DNA from: Micromussa lordhowensis
Taxonomy: Eukaryota > Cnidaria > Anthozoa > Scleractinia > Lobophylliidae
NCBI GenBank assembly: GCA_964020085.1
Contig: OZ026596.1
Location: 30,791,522 to 30,855,521 of the forward strand
Length of the DNA stretch: 64,000 nucleotides
Direction of reading: 5' to 3'
Numbering within the stretch: position 1 is the first letter of the stretch; each line of letters begins with the position of its first letter. Below the pieces are notes generated by a model. The model was not told where the DNA came from. It worked only from the letters and a program-made list of their open reading frames with translations, and made no database searches. Below, piece by piece: positions 1 through 13,236 of this stretch. The position numbers and the translations under genes were made by a program.

Positions 1-254
1 CTCTGAGACCTTGGCATGGAGGTAGTTGAAGTGGACAAACTTAAATCACCAAACCGATGGAGGGATTCTTCAAAGATAAGAACTTTAAAATTGTCATGTA
101 GCTAGTGAAAATGGTGGCTGATCAATGTATGAATTTGCTAGGAAATAACTGCTTACTGATTTTCTGGAATGGATAAAAATTACAACTTAGAGAGACCTCT
201 AGAAAATGATAGCAAATGTTTTAGTTATTTATATTGAAACAATATCCTTGGCTT

Positions 255-425
255 ATCAAATCGCACACTTGTTGTCTGGAACGGAGAAAACAATGCCTTA
301 ATTAGACAAGGTACTTTAATTTGCAATGGAACATTACTTTTAGTTCATCAAATCACACACTAAGTGTCTGGACTGGAGAAAAAAATGCTTTGATTAGAGA
401 CCTGGAAATGGAACAAAGTACTTAA
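255..425. repeat. Two-copy direct repeat
   Basis: TCAAATCGCACAC and TCAAATCACACAC about 91 bases apart, each followed by GTGTCTGGA(A/C) and GGAGAAAA. The rest of 1-1690 shows no gene I can support. Confidence 0.45.
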
Positions 426-1689
426 TCTCAGATGCTTTAAATTTCAGTCACCATTTGCCGATTCTTTTTGCAGACATTATTGCGAACTTAATAACGTTCA
501 CTTTGTATTTTTTGAACTATCAAAAAATGAAAGTTGATTCAGTTCATCTCGTGCGGAGCAAATTAAATGCTTAATTGTCTTGATACCATTTAATAAATTA
601 TTGAACCTCAAATATTTATGATTTGTTTTACTTCATTTGATTGTTAGCGTTGTTTTCTTAAGATCTTCTCGTCATGTCTGCAAAAAAGTCGGTTCTTAAT
701 ACGTTACCATAACTGTAGTTGACAAGAGAATATGGGCTTTTTTGACATAAAAATAGATTTCTTTAAATCGACGGAACGTCCTAGTTCATTTTTTTGTGGT
801 TGGACTCCGACTGACTAAATAAAAACTTACACACTACATACACTGAAACAGTCGATGATGTCGGTCAATAATTCGCTCAATGCGGATTTATATCAGTACA
901 AACTACCTATGGCGACTGACTCACTAACTGGTTCACTAACTTAGAACAATCAACGTCACGTTGCTAACGTATAACTCCAACACTGAACAAAATCATTGAA
1001 CGAACTTGACTTGAAACAAAACCTTCTGATACTTTGTAACTTAGTACGAATTTGAACTGACACGACTGACTATTTAATCACTGTTTCCAAACGTTTAAGA
1101 CTTGACCTTTACAGGAAACAAATGTACACAATGGTGAAACTCGCCAAACATTTCTACACTAGGCTGACATTAAACGAACTACTTTTCTCCTGGGTTCCAA
1201 CCATTTACTGATAAAAAAATATAAAGTTTGAAAACATGAAAGACGTGTGTAGTTTCCAGTTTGGCTTGTTTTCGTTTGGGCGGAGAATTTTTCTAGATTC
1301 CATTCCCATGTTCTCTTGTCATACATATCTATTTATATGGAAGCTTGTTATAAAACCGAAATGCCTGGCTCGTGGGGTATTGAGATTAAGAGCCCTAGAT
1401 AAAGTCAGTATTTCCATCTTTCGAGTTATACGGACCACAAGACCACGCAAAAAACAATCATATTAACCGCATTGTTTTGCCAAGTATCGTGTGTGGCGAT
1501 AACTTTTCAGACCGTTTCGAATGAAGAAACTCACTGGAATTATTAAGTTGGTTGGTTGATAATCGGTCTTTTAATTGTCTAGATTAGGTCAGGATTTCAG
1601 CTTTTTTATTGTGCCGACCAAACAGGTCGAAATAATTTGTTCTCTTACTGTTGACTTTTCAATCTGTGGAAGGTAAAAGACCTGCAACG

Positions 1690-2900
1690 ATTTATTCGTC
1701 TCCACAATTTTCTTATCTCGAAAATTTTTGCCGACCTGATTTTAAAAAAAAGTTTTGTTTCCTAATTGACATTCTTTTGGGCAAAAAAACCACCAATGGT
1801 TAACTTGTCTCTTCAACTCTCTTGTATATTTTCCAAATTTAAACTAAGATTGCTTTCTTGTGTTATACATCTAGCCAAAATAAAGAACTTTGAATTATTT
1901 TCCGATCTGATTTGAAAAAAAAATGCCAGTTATTTACTTGGCTTCACAATTGTCTTGTTTATCTTGAAGTTAAGAATAATTTTTCTTTTGGGGGAAAAAA
2001 CCACCAATGGTTAATTTGGCTCTTCAATTGTCTTGTGTATTTTCCAAATTTTAAACTAAGATTGCTTTCTTGTGCTATACATATAGCCAAAATAAAGAAC
2101 TGAATTATTTTCCGATCTGATTTGAAAAAAAAAATGCAGTTATTTACTTGGCTTCACAATTGTCTTGTTTATCTTGAAGTTAAAAATAATTTTTCTTTTG
2201 GAAAAAAAAAAACCCACCAATGGTTAATTTGGCTCTTTCAATTGTCTTGTATATTTTCGAAATTTTAAACTAAGATTGCTTTCTTGTGCTATACATTTAG
2301 CCAAAATAAAGAACTTTGAATTATTCTCCGATCTGATTTGAAAAAAAAAATTGCAGTTATTTACTTGGCTTCACAATTGTCTTGTTTGTCTTGAAGTTAA
2401 GAATAATTTTTCTTTTGGGGAAAAAAACCACCAATGGTTAATTTGGCTCTTCAATTGTCTTGTATATTTTCCAAATTTTAAACCAAGATTACTTTCTTGT
2501 GCTATACATATAGCCAAAATAAAGAACTTCGAATTATTTTCCGATCTGAATTGAAAAAAAATGCCAGTTATTTACTTGGCTTCACAATTGTCTTGTTTAT
2601 CTTGAATTTAAGAATAATTTTTCTTTTGGGGGAAAAAACCACCAATGGTTAATTTGGCTCTTCAATTGTCTTGTATATTTTCGAAATTTTAAACTAACAT
2701 TGCTTTCTTGTGCTATACATATATAGCCAAAATAAAGAACTTTGAATTATTTTCCGTTCTGATTTGAAAAAAAAATTGCAGTTATTTACTTGGTTTCACA
2801 ATTGTCTTGTTTACCTTAAAGTTAAGATTACTTTCTTCTGCTTTACATAGCAAAGTTAAAGGGTTGAGAATAATTTTCCGATCCGATTTAAAACCCTTTT
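1690..2900. repeat. 213-bp tandem repeat, five to six copies
   Basis: Copies are recognised by TCCGATCTGATTTG at about 1901, 2111, 2327, 2540 and 2753, with decayed end copies at about 1727 and 2871. Each unit has two GGCTTCACAATTGTCTTG / GGCTCTTCAATTGTCTTG half-repeats, an A-run and CATATAGCCAAAATAAAG. Short open frames in it are repeat by-products. Confidence 0.85.
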
Positions 2901-3555
2901 TCATTTCGTTAGCTACAATGAATAACTTGACTTCACAATTATCTTGATGATCTCCATAATTTTCGATTACAATGCAATTTGAGAACGTGTCTTCTCAGCG
3001 AACAAACAAAATAACACCTAGATTCATATTTCTGATGCACGTTTTGGTCGAATGCTGTTCTTTCAGAATTGTATCGCCTTCATCTCGTTGTGTGGTCCGT
3101 ATAACTTTTATTTTAATCAAATGTTCGAGTTTACTGATAAGGGTAGGACTAAGCTTGCAGAAATTGATCGCTTCCGTTACTTTGACCAGGCACTTGGGTT
3201 TTATGATAAGTTGGTGTTTGAAAAAGATTAACTTGTAAGTGGATGAAGATCTTTTACTGCTGGTACTCGTTGTAACACAGGACATTGCGATATTAAATTA
3301 CGCTGCGTTGATTTCTACATTGAACAAAAGTATAGGACGGGTACATTTCTTGACATTCCTAGCAAAACAACAGTTGAAATTGTTTTTATTACTCCAAAAC
3401 CTCGGAACTGCTGCACTTTTTAAAGTTCTTAGTAAAACAACAATTGAAATTGTCTGTATTACTCCAAAAGTTCTAATCTGTTGTTACAAGACTTTTTTGG
3501 GTTCAATTTCTCCTGTGTTACAAACGAACATCGGTTGAAAAAGATTTTTATCCTA

Positions 3556-3706
3556 AACGTCATCTCGTGCAAGAATTTCAAAAAACTGAATGTTTCGGAG
3601 AGAATAGATTGGTTATTAACGAGGTTAAAATATCTTTCGGATTTTTTTGTGGTAGGAAACGAATTGGCGTTTTTAATTTCAACTTTTCTTGCACGAGGTG
3701 ATGTTA
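3556..3706. mobile_element. Short inverted-repeat element
   Basis: Ends CGTCATCTCGTGCAAGAA and TTCTTGCACGAGGTGATG are nearly perfect inverted repeats about 150 bases apart. No coding potential. Confidence 0.5.
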
Positions 3707-3713
3707 AAACTAT

Positions 3714-4190
3714 TTTTGGCGGGAAATTTTAAGGGCAGCTATTTTGAATTTTTGGTCCAGAAAGTTGCCAGGGGAAACGCTGTGCAAATTGTTCCAAATT
3801 TTCCCGCCAAAAGTCTTAGTATATATAGGGCACATTTTTTCTTGACACCTTCTTAACGATTTAATTGATTTCTGTTAACTAATTAAGTTGTAATTAAAGA
3901 ATACTTAGGCGAATAAAGTGGTTTTCAGACTTAATACTTGATTGTGATTATTGAAATATTTTATTTATTAAAGACAATAAAGACAATACAATGGCAACCA
4001 ACTGTTTTACATTGACTAGTAATTACACTATCAAACAACATCAAGTAGAGCAGCACACGCGCAATAAAATTATATCTTTTATTGTTGATTACTTGTTTAA
4101 GTTTGAAACTATTGACCGAAAATTTTTAAAAAAAAACGGCGCATGCGTATTTTGGGCGCCCGTATTTTTTGTAAGTCTTTTGGCGGGAAA
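3714..4190. promoter_or_regulatory. Cluster of E2F-like sites with TATA-like box
   Basis: Three full E2F-type matches occur: TTTTTGGCGGGAAATTTT (about 3714), TTTTCCCGCCAAAAG (about 3797, reverse) and CTTTTGGCGGGAAAA (about 4177). A TATATATAG box is at about 3825 and GCGCATGCG (NRF1-like) at about 4139. An ATG in good context (ACAATGGCA, 3991) opens a 109-codon frame with no recognisable domain. Could be a promoter, or a repeat whose ends contain the motif. Confidence 0.3.
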
Positions 4191-4801
4191 ATTAAACACG
4201 GTCAAACCGATGTTAACAAGGAAACAATTTTTAAGAAAAAAAAAATTGACAAAGCACAATTTATTTTTTACTCTAACAGTGAATTTGTGGCAATGTTTTG
4301 ATTTCACAGACAACTTATAAAATTTTGTAACGTTTGATTTTGCAGACAATTAGAGACTGTACATGTACTTGCATAAGTCATTTAAAAATAAATGCCTTGT
4401 GAAATTTGGAATTCCCAGACAACTCAAAATTGCAAAAAAGAAAAGAGACAAATGATAAAAGCAAAAAGTTGAACAGGTACAAAGTAAAAACTATAGTTGG
4501 TTGAAACTTGGCAAGCATTTGTTACAAAATGTTTCTCCGACTTTGTCCCAGTTCAACTTCTAACTTGAACCCTTTGCACCTCCTTACTAACGTGCGAATC
4601 AGTCTTGCCGTCTAACTTTTTAATACTGATAATAATGTTGCTCGTCAAGTTTGCACTTCCAATACAATTACTAAGACTTGGGAGACTGATGAAACTCTTG
4701 AATAGAAAGAAAACATTTTTAGCCTCGATCCTTCTTAATAATCTTGAAGCAAAGTCTTGTCTCGTTCAGTTTTCTTAGTTTTCTAAAGTCTCTACCTCTA
4801 A

Positions 4802-4884
4802 CTAAATCTCGGATGATTGTCTTTCTTGGCAGTCAATCTGGACTTGCGGCGTAGACATGCAAAGCATCATGGCCATCCAACAAC
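4802..4884 (-). CDS. Candidate terminal coding exon (uncertain owner)
   Basis: A strong acceptor (gttgtctttcttgcag) is followed on the minus strand by an open stretch read in the frame that accepts a phase-1 donor: CWMAMMLCMSTPQVQIDC, QERQSSEI, stop (TAG at 4802-4804). A minus-strand AATAAA lies at about 4260-4265. The phase matches the G10 donor, so it could be the 3' end of the giant gene across an intron of about 14 kb; one random acceptor in three would match too. No homology. Confidence 0.25.
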
Positions 4885-6944
4885 CTGCAAGAAAGACAAC
4901 ACGAAAATCAACAAATACAATTCCACAGAAAGACATAGTTACACAATAAGAATAACTTTTTCCAGAGGAAAAGGAAACTGAAAAGTTGCGGTTGACAGGA
5001 CAGCGTTACGTGACCACCACGGTAACAAAGCGTGACACTTACAGTCTGTGTCACACTGTAAAGCTACATGTAGCCACCACATGTAACTTAAAACGTAAGC
5101 ATTCAATATAAAAAAATGCGTTCTATGGTAAAGAAAAAATTAAAAAGGGAAGCTTTCGGCTTCCAGACTAAAGCCTTTAAAAACTAAGATGTAAATGTGC
5201 GAGAAAAAATTGTAAATGCCCCTGTGCAATATAAACAAGAAAATAATTTGCATTTTTGTCTTAAGTTTAACTGAGACATGCTGTACAATGACACACGAAA
5301 AGAAATCAATCATTGTTGTGATTGCACCTTGGAATTTGGAAGTAAAAGTCAGTTTCCAAGCAACTGAGAATTTAGGAGAATTTAGGTGATCTTAGTTCAT
5401 CCAAATACACATGCTACTGAGCAATTTTTTGGCATGCTTATACATGTACCTAACCTCTTATTTTTTTTCTGGACTACAGCTACTTTTTGTCCTTTGTTTA
5501 ATTTCGACCAAGATTTTTTGGAATACACCTGCAAATTCAATCCTTGTCTTTCTGTGTCCTACTGAGATACAGCTGTAAAAATGTCAAAACAATACTGCCA
5601 TTTTGGTGAAAAGAGCCTAGTAGCTTATTAATTTTGTCACACATGCAAAGTTGAGAACTTTGCATTTTCACTTATTTTCACTTGGAAAGTACATGGAACT
5701 ACTTATAAAAATACCAACTACTGTACACAGACAGAAGCTAGAATGCAGTAAAACACAAAAGCTTCAAAGTAAATATGAGCTCCATGGAAAAACTACAATT
5801 TGTATATTTAAATGAAAGGAAAAAAGTTATTAATCTGATGAGGGGCTCTCATATTAAGCAATGGGGAGTAATTGTAATGCCAGAAAATGTGTTCTGTAAT
5901 GTTAAAGGCTCAGGTACCTGAATCTTGTTTCATGGGTATGAATTGAATATATTTTTACCTCAAGGGGGTACTGATCATGAGGCACATGTATAATGCAAAT
6001 ATTCATGCTAAATTTGTTCTGTCATTGTCTTAAAAAATGTTAGTAATGGCTTAATAAAATTAAAGGTGATCATTTTAGATTTAAACTTGGAAAAAGAATG
6101 ACAATTTAGTAATGTCAGCAATTTTTGTTTTTTTTCTGATAAAATCAATGGCACTTTCAACAGTTTCTGACCAGTTTGATTCTAGCAACAACTTGGGCTC
6201 AGTAGGTTTACATCAGCTGTATAAACAGCTTGTTTTCCTTGTGTTATGATGTCACTGCGATATCCGAAACAATATGCTTTGAATTATATTGTTGAGGGAA
6301 ATCTATTGAGCACATGATATATAGCAGAGATCCGTCAGCCTGAAGGGTCGCCAAACAGAGCATAGCCCCATAATCACATAGGAAAGAAAGGAAACCCACG
6401 AATTGATTTTTTCATGGATATCATAGGTAGTGGTATTGTTTGTGGGCATGTATGCACGATAATGGAGTTGAGCCTTTTTTATAGCATCATTTGACATTGG
6501 ACATCCAAATTGTGGTCAATTGACATCTGTCAAAAGAAGGTATCCACTGACCAGTATCACATGACCATATTGTAGGCTTAAGTTTAGAGCTTTATTTGAA
6601 GTTCACTGCTGACCAAGTGCTGGTTTTTGATTGGATCACGGGCTTATGTCAGGTTAACTTGTAATCAGGGCTCGGTTGTTTGGAGGCCTGTTTATGCTAA
6701 CCCAGGATTAAAAGATAACCGCAAGTATAAATTTTTCTTGTATGCAAATGTTTTTTAGTACCTTTGTTTTGTGTAGGTTGAGATTATTCAAACTCAAAAG
6801 ATATGGTCAAACAATATACAGAAAATCTCACCACAATGTTACAATACTCAAATCAAATTATTGCTTATAAATCCTGATTTAGCTTAATTGAGCTTTGAGC
6901 AACCCGGCACAATTAGAGTTCAATTTTAGGCTTGACTAAATCTA
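4885..6944. other. AT-rich noncoding stretch
   Basis: No exon with coding-like composition and paired splice sites on either strand; no tandem repeat. Probably intronic or intergenic. Confidence 0.5.
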
Positions 6945-7266
6945 TTTAGTAAATTCTCAGCTCCGACTATTACATTTCTAGCTTTTTGATTGGCTAAAAA
7001 ACTCCGACTATGAGCCAATAGTCAGAGTTTTACGTCATATGGAAAATAGTGTGCCAAGTTTAAAGTTTTCTGCGAAAAGTTTTCAACTTCAGCCCTCTAT
7101 AATGGCCGTAATAAAAATCGGCGGCAAAACCCGGTTTGAGAATTTACTAAAACAATTATTCCATTCGCCCTTGTCAGATATGAAGTGATTATAACCAACT
7201 TGCGCTACACACTCGTTGGTTATTTTATCACGTCATATCCAACTCGGGCTCATGGAATAATTGTTA
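6945..7266 (+). mobile_element. MITE family A, copy 1
   Basis: About 320 bases, reverse-complement related to 31209-31530. One end is a 120-base near-palindrome with ends ACAATTATTCCATTCGC and CATGGAATAATTGTT; the other end carries GTAAATTCTCAGCTCCGAC. Matching blocks include ATCGGCGGCAAAACC and TTTTTGATTGGCTAAAAAAC. Confidence 0.75.
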
Positions 7267-7402
7267 TATATTATTATGTTTGGTTTTACTAATAAACTTT
7301 GAGCTTTAACCCTTTCTGTCCAAAAAATCAAAAGTTTACTGATAACAATATAGTTCTTTTGATGGCAGCTCAAAGAATTTGGATGTACATGTACAACTTA
7401 GC

Positions 7403-7538
7403 TCTTATTAACCGAGCAGGAGGTCTGTATGGGAGAATCTTGACCGAGGTCGTGAGTACAGACCGAACACAGTGAAGTCTGTACACAAGACCGAGGCCAA
7501 GATTCTCCCATACAGACCGACTAAGCTCGGTTAATAAG
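7403..7538. mobile_element. Palindromic MITE
   Basis: A near-perfect palindrome: arms CTTATTAACCGAGC and GCTCGGTTAATAAG, with inner matching blocks GTCTGTATGGGAGAATCTTG / AAGATTCTCCCATACAGAC. No coding potential. Confidence 0.7.
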
Positions 7539-8488
7539 ATGTTTATTATATGGCGCAAACAAGAACATTTTAATTTGATCAATGTAAGTGGTTTTTACTA
7601 ACTGACTTTTGCTTGCAAATGGCGATGAGCTGAATTTAATTCTGCCAAAGTTTACTCATCCTCTTCACTTTATTTTTTCTCATCAGGCTTTTTGGCACTG
7701 CCATAAATAAATCTTGTTAGACGAAAATAGTCAACGATCTTGAATTTTAGTTTGCAACATTTTCACTGCAAACATTACCGGTCTAGATGCCGGTCTAGAT
7801 GGGAAAATCTAGACTGCCTTCAATATTGATTTAAGCCAATCAAATTCGTGAATTTGATAGTTCCCAGTCCTTGTGAGATAGAACCATATAATAAAAGACC
7901 ATTATCACTCACTGACAGTACATGATTTTCATTACATTTGTCACCTTTCTGCTTGATAATGTGCTGGTATTGTTTAACCAGGAATATACATGTACATGTA
8001 TGTCATGAATTTTCCACAGTTGCTTAATGGTAAAGCCGTAAAACAGAAGAAATCGATTGACCATGCATCTATTCTTTATAATTTAGGTTCACTAATAGTC
8101 TAATGCTGCTGGCAAATAATTTCCGCCATTGGTGGTGAAAAACGTGCACACCATGGTTTTGCATGTACATGTATCTGCCTATTTTTGATGCCACTGTCAA
8201 AATGATTTTAAAAAGGCATTGCAACACAATTATGATGTCATCTGGTAAACCATTGCTTCAAGATCACATATACCTGTATTTGGAATTTGGTCACAGAATA
8301 AGATAATTTCGCATTTCATGGAAATGTCCTAACTGAACAGGATCAGTACTGTATGTATGTAACCATTGTATTCCAGTAAGCCAGGGTCAAGGTGTAGACT
8401 ACATGCATGTCCAACCTTTTCTTTCAATGTACATACATGTACTGGTCTCAAAGATGGATCATTATTCCAAATCGATATTGATATCTTA

Positions 8489-8955
8489 AGCCGTGTTCAC
8501 ATTAGGCCTCGATTATGATCGAATTATAATCAAATTAAATATGAAATGGGTTCACATCAACTAATTACATTCCCTGATTATAATTGGATTACAATTTCTT
8601 CAAACAACCCCCTTGGGGTTTAATTACAGTGCATGATTGAACAAAATGGCGGACATGTGGTGGTTTGTCTCATCCGTTGTTGCTGTTTCAGATGGCATAT
8701 TTTTCTTCTTCTAGCCTTCGAAGCTTCCTTTGCCTTTCTTCTGGCCTCCAAAATCAAGTATTGCGGTGAATAACATGGCAGCTGTTCGATAGCGCGCCGT
8801 TTTGTTTTCAAATTTAGATTGCAAGGTCGCCCTGCCTAGTTTATTTGAATTTTCGCAGATGTGAATAGAACCATAATTGAATAAAATCGAATTGAGTATG
8901 ATAGATTGAATCGTAATTCAGTTGAATATAATTAACATTTAGTGTGAACACGGCT
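8489..8955. mobile_element. Non-autonomous DNA transposon with TTA target duplication
   Basis: Terminal inverted repeats AGCCGTGTTCACA and TGTGAACACGGCT are perfect, flanked by TTA on both sides, as in PIF/Harbinger-type insertions. About 470 bases; interior has no transposase but a short GC-richer stretch around 8640-8810. Confidence 0.7.
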
Positions 8956-8956
8956 T

Positions 8957-11900
8957 TAGTGATGTCTCATAATGATGATGACTTGACAGGTCTACTGTAC
9001 TTCTACTCCTCCAGTGATTTGTAGCAAAATTAAGTTGAATTTGTGTAGGATAAATGGATCCTCTGAAATGTGTATGACGCATGCAGCTGCTGGTCTTCTA
9101 TTACATACTGGTAACTGTAGTTCAAACTTGGCAAGAAAAATTTCTGAATTGTGGCGAAGGTAAAGACATGATGCAAATGTTGGCATATGTCTGATGACTA
9201 CAGAAGACCCAATATTAAGAATCTGCTGTACAAGGTTTTGATAGAAAAGGAACTAATTACATCTAGAGAAATAATTAAATGTCACTTAATCAGCATTTCT
9301 GTGGTTTACATGCCATAATGCTCACTAGACACAATTTATAAATTATTGTACTCCTGGAATTCAGTACCTTCATGTACATTGTACAGGGCATAGAAAATCA
9401 GGATTTAATCAGACAGAAAATCGCATCTAGAATAGCAATCATCCACAATGTACACATACATGAATTTAGGACAGGATAACTTTGTGAGAAAAATCACTGT
9501 GATAGACTTGGCTGTACTTCAATAATTAGACTGATTGTATGGTGTTCATGCACTCTGTCGGAAAATAATGCTAATTTGGCCACTTACATACAATCATGTA
9601 TTTGTATAGTGTATGTGAGTATTTTCTTTGTCACTTTACTAAAGAACAATTTGCATTTATTTATAGGAGAGGCAAAAAGGTAAAGAAACTCTTTGTTGTC
9701 ATCTACTGTATAACAAGCATAGCATACTTTTCAGACAATTTGATCTCAACTGCACATACATGTATTGAAAGACTAACCATCAAAAGAAACAACTAATCAA
9801 GTACATCCTGTCAAGTCCTAGCTTTATGCAGACCCTCCATGTATGAATGCGAATACAATGTGGGTAAAAAAGTATCATGTTCACTGAAGAATTTTCTACT
9901 ACAAACCACTTGCTATAAATAAAGCACTTTTGTCGCACCCTGAATTATTACCAGTGCTATATACATTGTAGGTCTGGAAAACATACTATTTAGCTGTTCC
10001 ATGAATGCAATCATTGTTATTAATAAAAGCAAATCATTTGGCAAGTAAATCATGTTACATGTGTATATACCGTAATTTTGTACTTCTACCTCAACAACAA
10101 CAATTTGTGACTGCCAACTCTGTTCAACATTGAAACACTTGAACTTCGACTTTAGTGCACAAGCAACTACCTGTACCACAGCAGTCGCACGTTTTGGTTA
10201 GCAGATTTGGAAAAAATCCAACAATCCTACAGGAAGTGATGGAAGGACACCAGAAAGACTAAAGGAGTGAGCTTATATTACAACTCGAACATTGATAGCC
10301 AATTATTCAAATGGAAAATATGAGCATGAACCACAACCTAAAAAAAGATTCTGTTAACTCAAATTGTGTTTTTCAAAATTTCTTACCAGCATACACATTA
10401 ATTTGCTGTGCCCTTACTTGGTTTCTAGGAGTTGAGAGTTTTTTATACCTTGGGCATTTGACGAGATGGTCTCATCTTGACCTGAATGACATACATGTAC
10501 ATGTAAATGTTCACTATGAAGACATGATTGATCATTGCGGTTATACAGTCACTGTGACAACTTACAGCTGTAAGCAGTTGTGAAATACATGTAAATGTGT
10601 GCAAAAAAATTCAGGCCTGAACGGGATTCGAACCCATAACATCTGTGATACCGGTGCAGTGCTCTACCAACTGAGCTATCAAGCCACTGGGAGCTGGTCA
10701 CGTTGTGAGTTTGTAATATAATCGGAAGATGATGACGAATGCAAGTGAATATATGAAAGTGTGTGTGTATAACTGTGATGATCAATCACGTCTTCATATC
10801 TTTCTCCGCAGTTCAAATATATGATCCTTCATATCTTCACTTGCATACACGTACATGTACATGTTCACAGGTAACTATACTGAACCCTTTAGTTTTTCTA
10901 TTTAATGCTTTCAATCAGTAAAATTTAGTACAGTATTAGTTCAGATAAACTTTCAAAAAAGAATTTAAATGATTTTCTGAAACCAAAATGTTGAACATGA
11001 TGACTGTAGGTATTGTCTAGTAAACATTGTAAGTACACATAGTGCATTGCTTTCGTTTTTTATTTTGCTGTTTTGATATTTAAATTATTTATATATAAAC
11101 GAAGGCTGTTGATTTTATTTTACTGTTTCAAAATACTGATCACACGATTGTTGTTTACTGCTGCATGGCCACTTGAATTGTATTTGTTTGCTCTTTGCAG
11201 TTAAAATTACAGATGTATATGGTAAAAATCATACTGTAGTGGGAAACGGTGAGTTTTGTTTCCCGAAGACCCTCAATGTTCTCCAAGGCAAAACTGTGCC
11301 TGGAGTACGAGGAGCAGTCGAAACTGAGCTGTCCTAGCAAAACTACATGATAATAGTCTTTTTGTTCACAGCTAACTAAACATGAAGATGATACTAAAGT
11401 TGACTGGCTTCTTCTAATGCTTAACTTGAGAATTCTGGGTTTGATTTGACGAGGAACAGCATAATTTATTGTAAAGGACAATTATTTTCCTACCTGGTGA
11501 CAGGAAATCAAAGAGCGAGTTGCCGAACGTATGCAACCCATTTTTGCCGCCAATTTAAAAGCTCTAAGACACAAAATGTTCAAATTTTCCCTTTGTTAAG
11601 CTGATACGTTTTGCAAATATAAATCCTTTTCTTGAATAATGAATGTCTTCTCTAGTGAGAAACATTGACCGACATCAATCGCTTTTTTACATCAGGCCGA
11701 CTGGCAAACAAATTTGCTGCTGTTTCAAGGTGCACGACCTGATCATGCGAGTCAAAAGTTCAATTTGTTTTTCCCCTAGGGAGTTACTGAGTTTTGACCT
11801 ATGACATGTGACATGTTCTCCTCCAATCGAAAAACGTATTTGAGTTGGGAGGTACAACAATACATCAGTTGCAAAATAATTCAGAAAAGAAAGTGTCCCA

Positions 11901-12371
11901 AAATAAAACCATCTGAATTTTTAAGCACCCAAAATAGTTACTATACAGTGTGAAACTGTGAAGTACATTGTAGCTTCAAAGCTCTTAGTTTCCTTTATGG
12001 AATGAACTCTAGTTGACAGTCACTGCTTGAGATATGCAATGGCTCAGACCAGATAGAATTTTTGTTTTTGTCTCTTTGGTGTGTCTGTAAAGCATTGAAG
12101 TTACTGTTAAACTACAAGTATCATTTTTAAAGAATCATTCGATGTTGTTTCAGTCTAAATGGTCTTTTGCTGGCATAAATTTACTGAAGCTCTATTTCTG
12201 CAAAAGGTCTAAAATAATTTTCCAAAAACTACATTGTTGTATCCGAAATGAGATTAAGTGTCCAAAAAATAAAAATCTGAAATTTTAATGTCTAAATTGG
12301 TTTGCAGGTAATAATAAAAAATTATGGTCTATATGCACAAAAAATCTATTTTACAGAAAATTTGAACTTAC
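8957..12371. other. AT-rich noncoding stretch with scattered ACATGTAC-type words
   Basis: Apart from the SINE at 10607 there is no supported gene. One further first-exon-like spot on the minus strand (ATG at about 11548, reading MGCIRSATRSLISCHQ up to a GTAGGA donor near 11500) is too short to call. Confidence 0.45.
10607..10690 (-). mobile_element. tRNA-derived SINE, tRNA-like head
   Basis: The minus strand shows TAGCTCAGTTGGTAGAGCA (box A region) and GGGTTCGAATCCC (box B, T arm). The anticodon stem does not pair well, so it is not a working tRNA. The bases before (GTGACCAGCTCCCA) and after (TTCAGGCCTGA) are shared with the copy at 40490-40576, which marks a dispersed SINE. Confidence 0.65.
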
Positions 12372-12454
12372 CAGAGAATTGCTGCTGAACTGTTTTTATG
12401 GGAGGGAAGTCTCCTGCAATTAGTTCCGACGATCAGCACATCAATTTAGACATC
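12372..12454 (-). other. Possible noncoding (5' leader) exon
   Basis: On the minus strand a good acceptor (tttttcccacag) and a good donor (CTCTG|GTAAGT) enclose 83 bases. All frames entered directly from the acceptor are stopped or very short, so if real it is untranslated or uses an inner acceptor. It lies about 0.7 kb downstream of the candidate first exon at 13186-13236. Confidence 0.2.
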
Positions 12455-12521
12455 CTGTGGGAAAAACAGTGATACTCATGTTTACACAGAAACTGACAAT
12501 TCTCCAACACAATAGACAAAT

Positions 12522-12674
12522 TTTGATATATTAAAATTCAGCCCAACACAATAAACCTCAGCACAAAGCAATGGGGAATAAACCCACAAACCTCTGTAGT
12601 TATTCCCCAGAGCCTTGTACTGAGGTCTATTATACTGCTTTAGGCTGAATTTTAATATATTGAAATTGGTCTAT
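12522..12674. mobile_element. MITE family B, copy 1
   Basis: Inverted-repeat element with ends TTGATATATTAAAATTCAG and CTGAATTTTAATATATTGAAA and an inner pair GCAATGGGGAATAA / TTATTCCCCAGAGCC. Same family as 22910-23071. Confidence 0.65.
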
Positions 12675-13185
12675 TTCTTTTGCATTACTTGCATCTGGTA
12701 ATCCTGCAGTGTAAAAAGGTCAGGATCTTTGAAGTTTAATGGCAATATACCTTATCAGCTTTGTGCATTACATGTAATTGCTCAATCTAGATCAAGTGGG
12801 TTTCTCTAGTCGCTTTGAGAAAGATTATTTCAGAGGATACATGTAGATGTCTATGGGTAAATAATTACTAAAATTACTTACATGCAGACAAGATTTTAAA
12901 GTTTTTCGACGTGAGTAACTAAATAGTAAGGTAGGCATATCCAAGATTAACGACAATATCAAAACAATCAAGTCTTACTTGTTACCACTGGGTTTTAAAT
13001 TTGCCGCCATTTCACTAACGAAATTATGCAAAATTCAAATTACCTGCTCGCTTGCTTTTCGAACAAACTTAGAACCTTTGTCCATTCAGTTACAACAGGA
13101 AAGGATAAAAAAAGCTACAACGAGAAGCTCCAATATAAAATACGCCCCAACTAAAATTGAATGTGCTCGAGTCAAGACAACCTAC

Positions 13186-13236
13186 CTTGCATGTATGGAT
13201 GAACAAAATGGCGACTTCCGCGGCGGCACACTCCAT
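13186..13236 (-). CDS. Candidate first coding exon
   Basis: On the minus strand an ATG in fair context (AAAGAATGG) opens MECAAAEVAILFIHTCK and meets a textbook donor AAG|GTAGGT. On the plus strand the same spot reads AAAATGGCGACTTCCG, a YY1-like plus ETS-like combination often found at animal transcription starts, and begins MATSAAAHSILCQ before a stop. Either strand could hold a start. I could not find a second coding exon in phase, so this may be a 5' leader of an unseen gene or chance. Confidence 0.22.

Noticed and set aside
3991..4320. 109-codon plus-strand frame as a confirmed gene
   Set aside because: Start context is good and promoter-like motifs lie upstream, but there is no domain or coding signal, so it is mentioned only with the regulatory cluster.
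8620..8811. 63-codon minus-strand frame
   Set aside because: Lies inside the DNA transposon with TTA target duplication; too short to call a transposase remnant.
10607..10690. Functional tRNA gene
   Set aside because: Anticodon stem mismatched and flanks shared with another copy at 40490, so a SINE.
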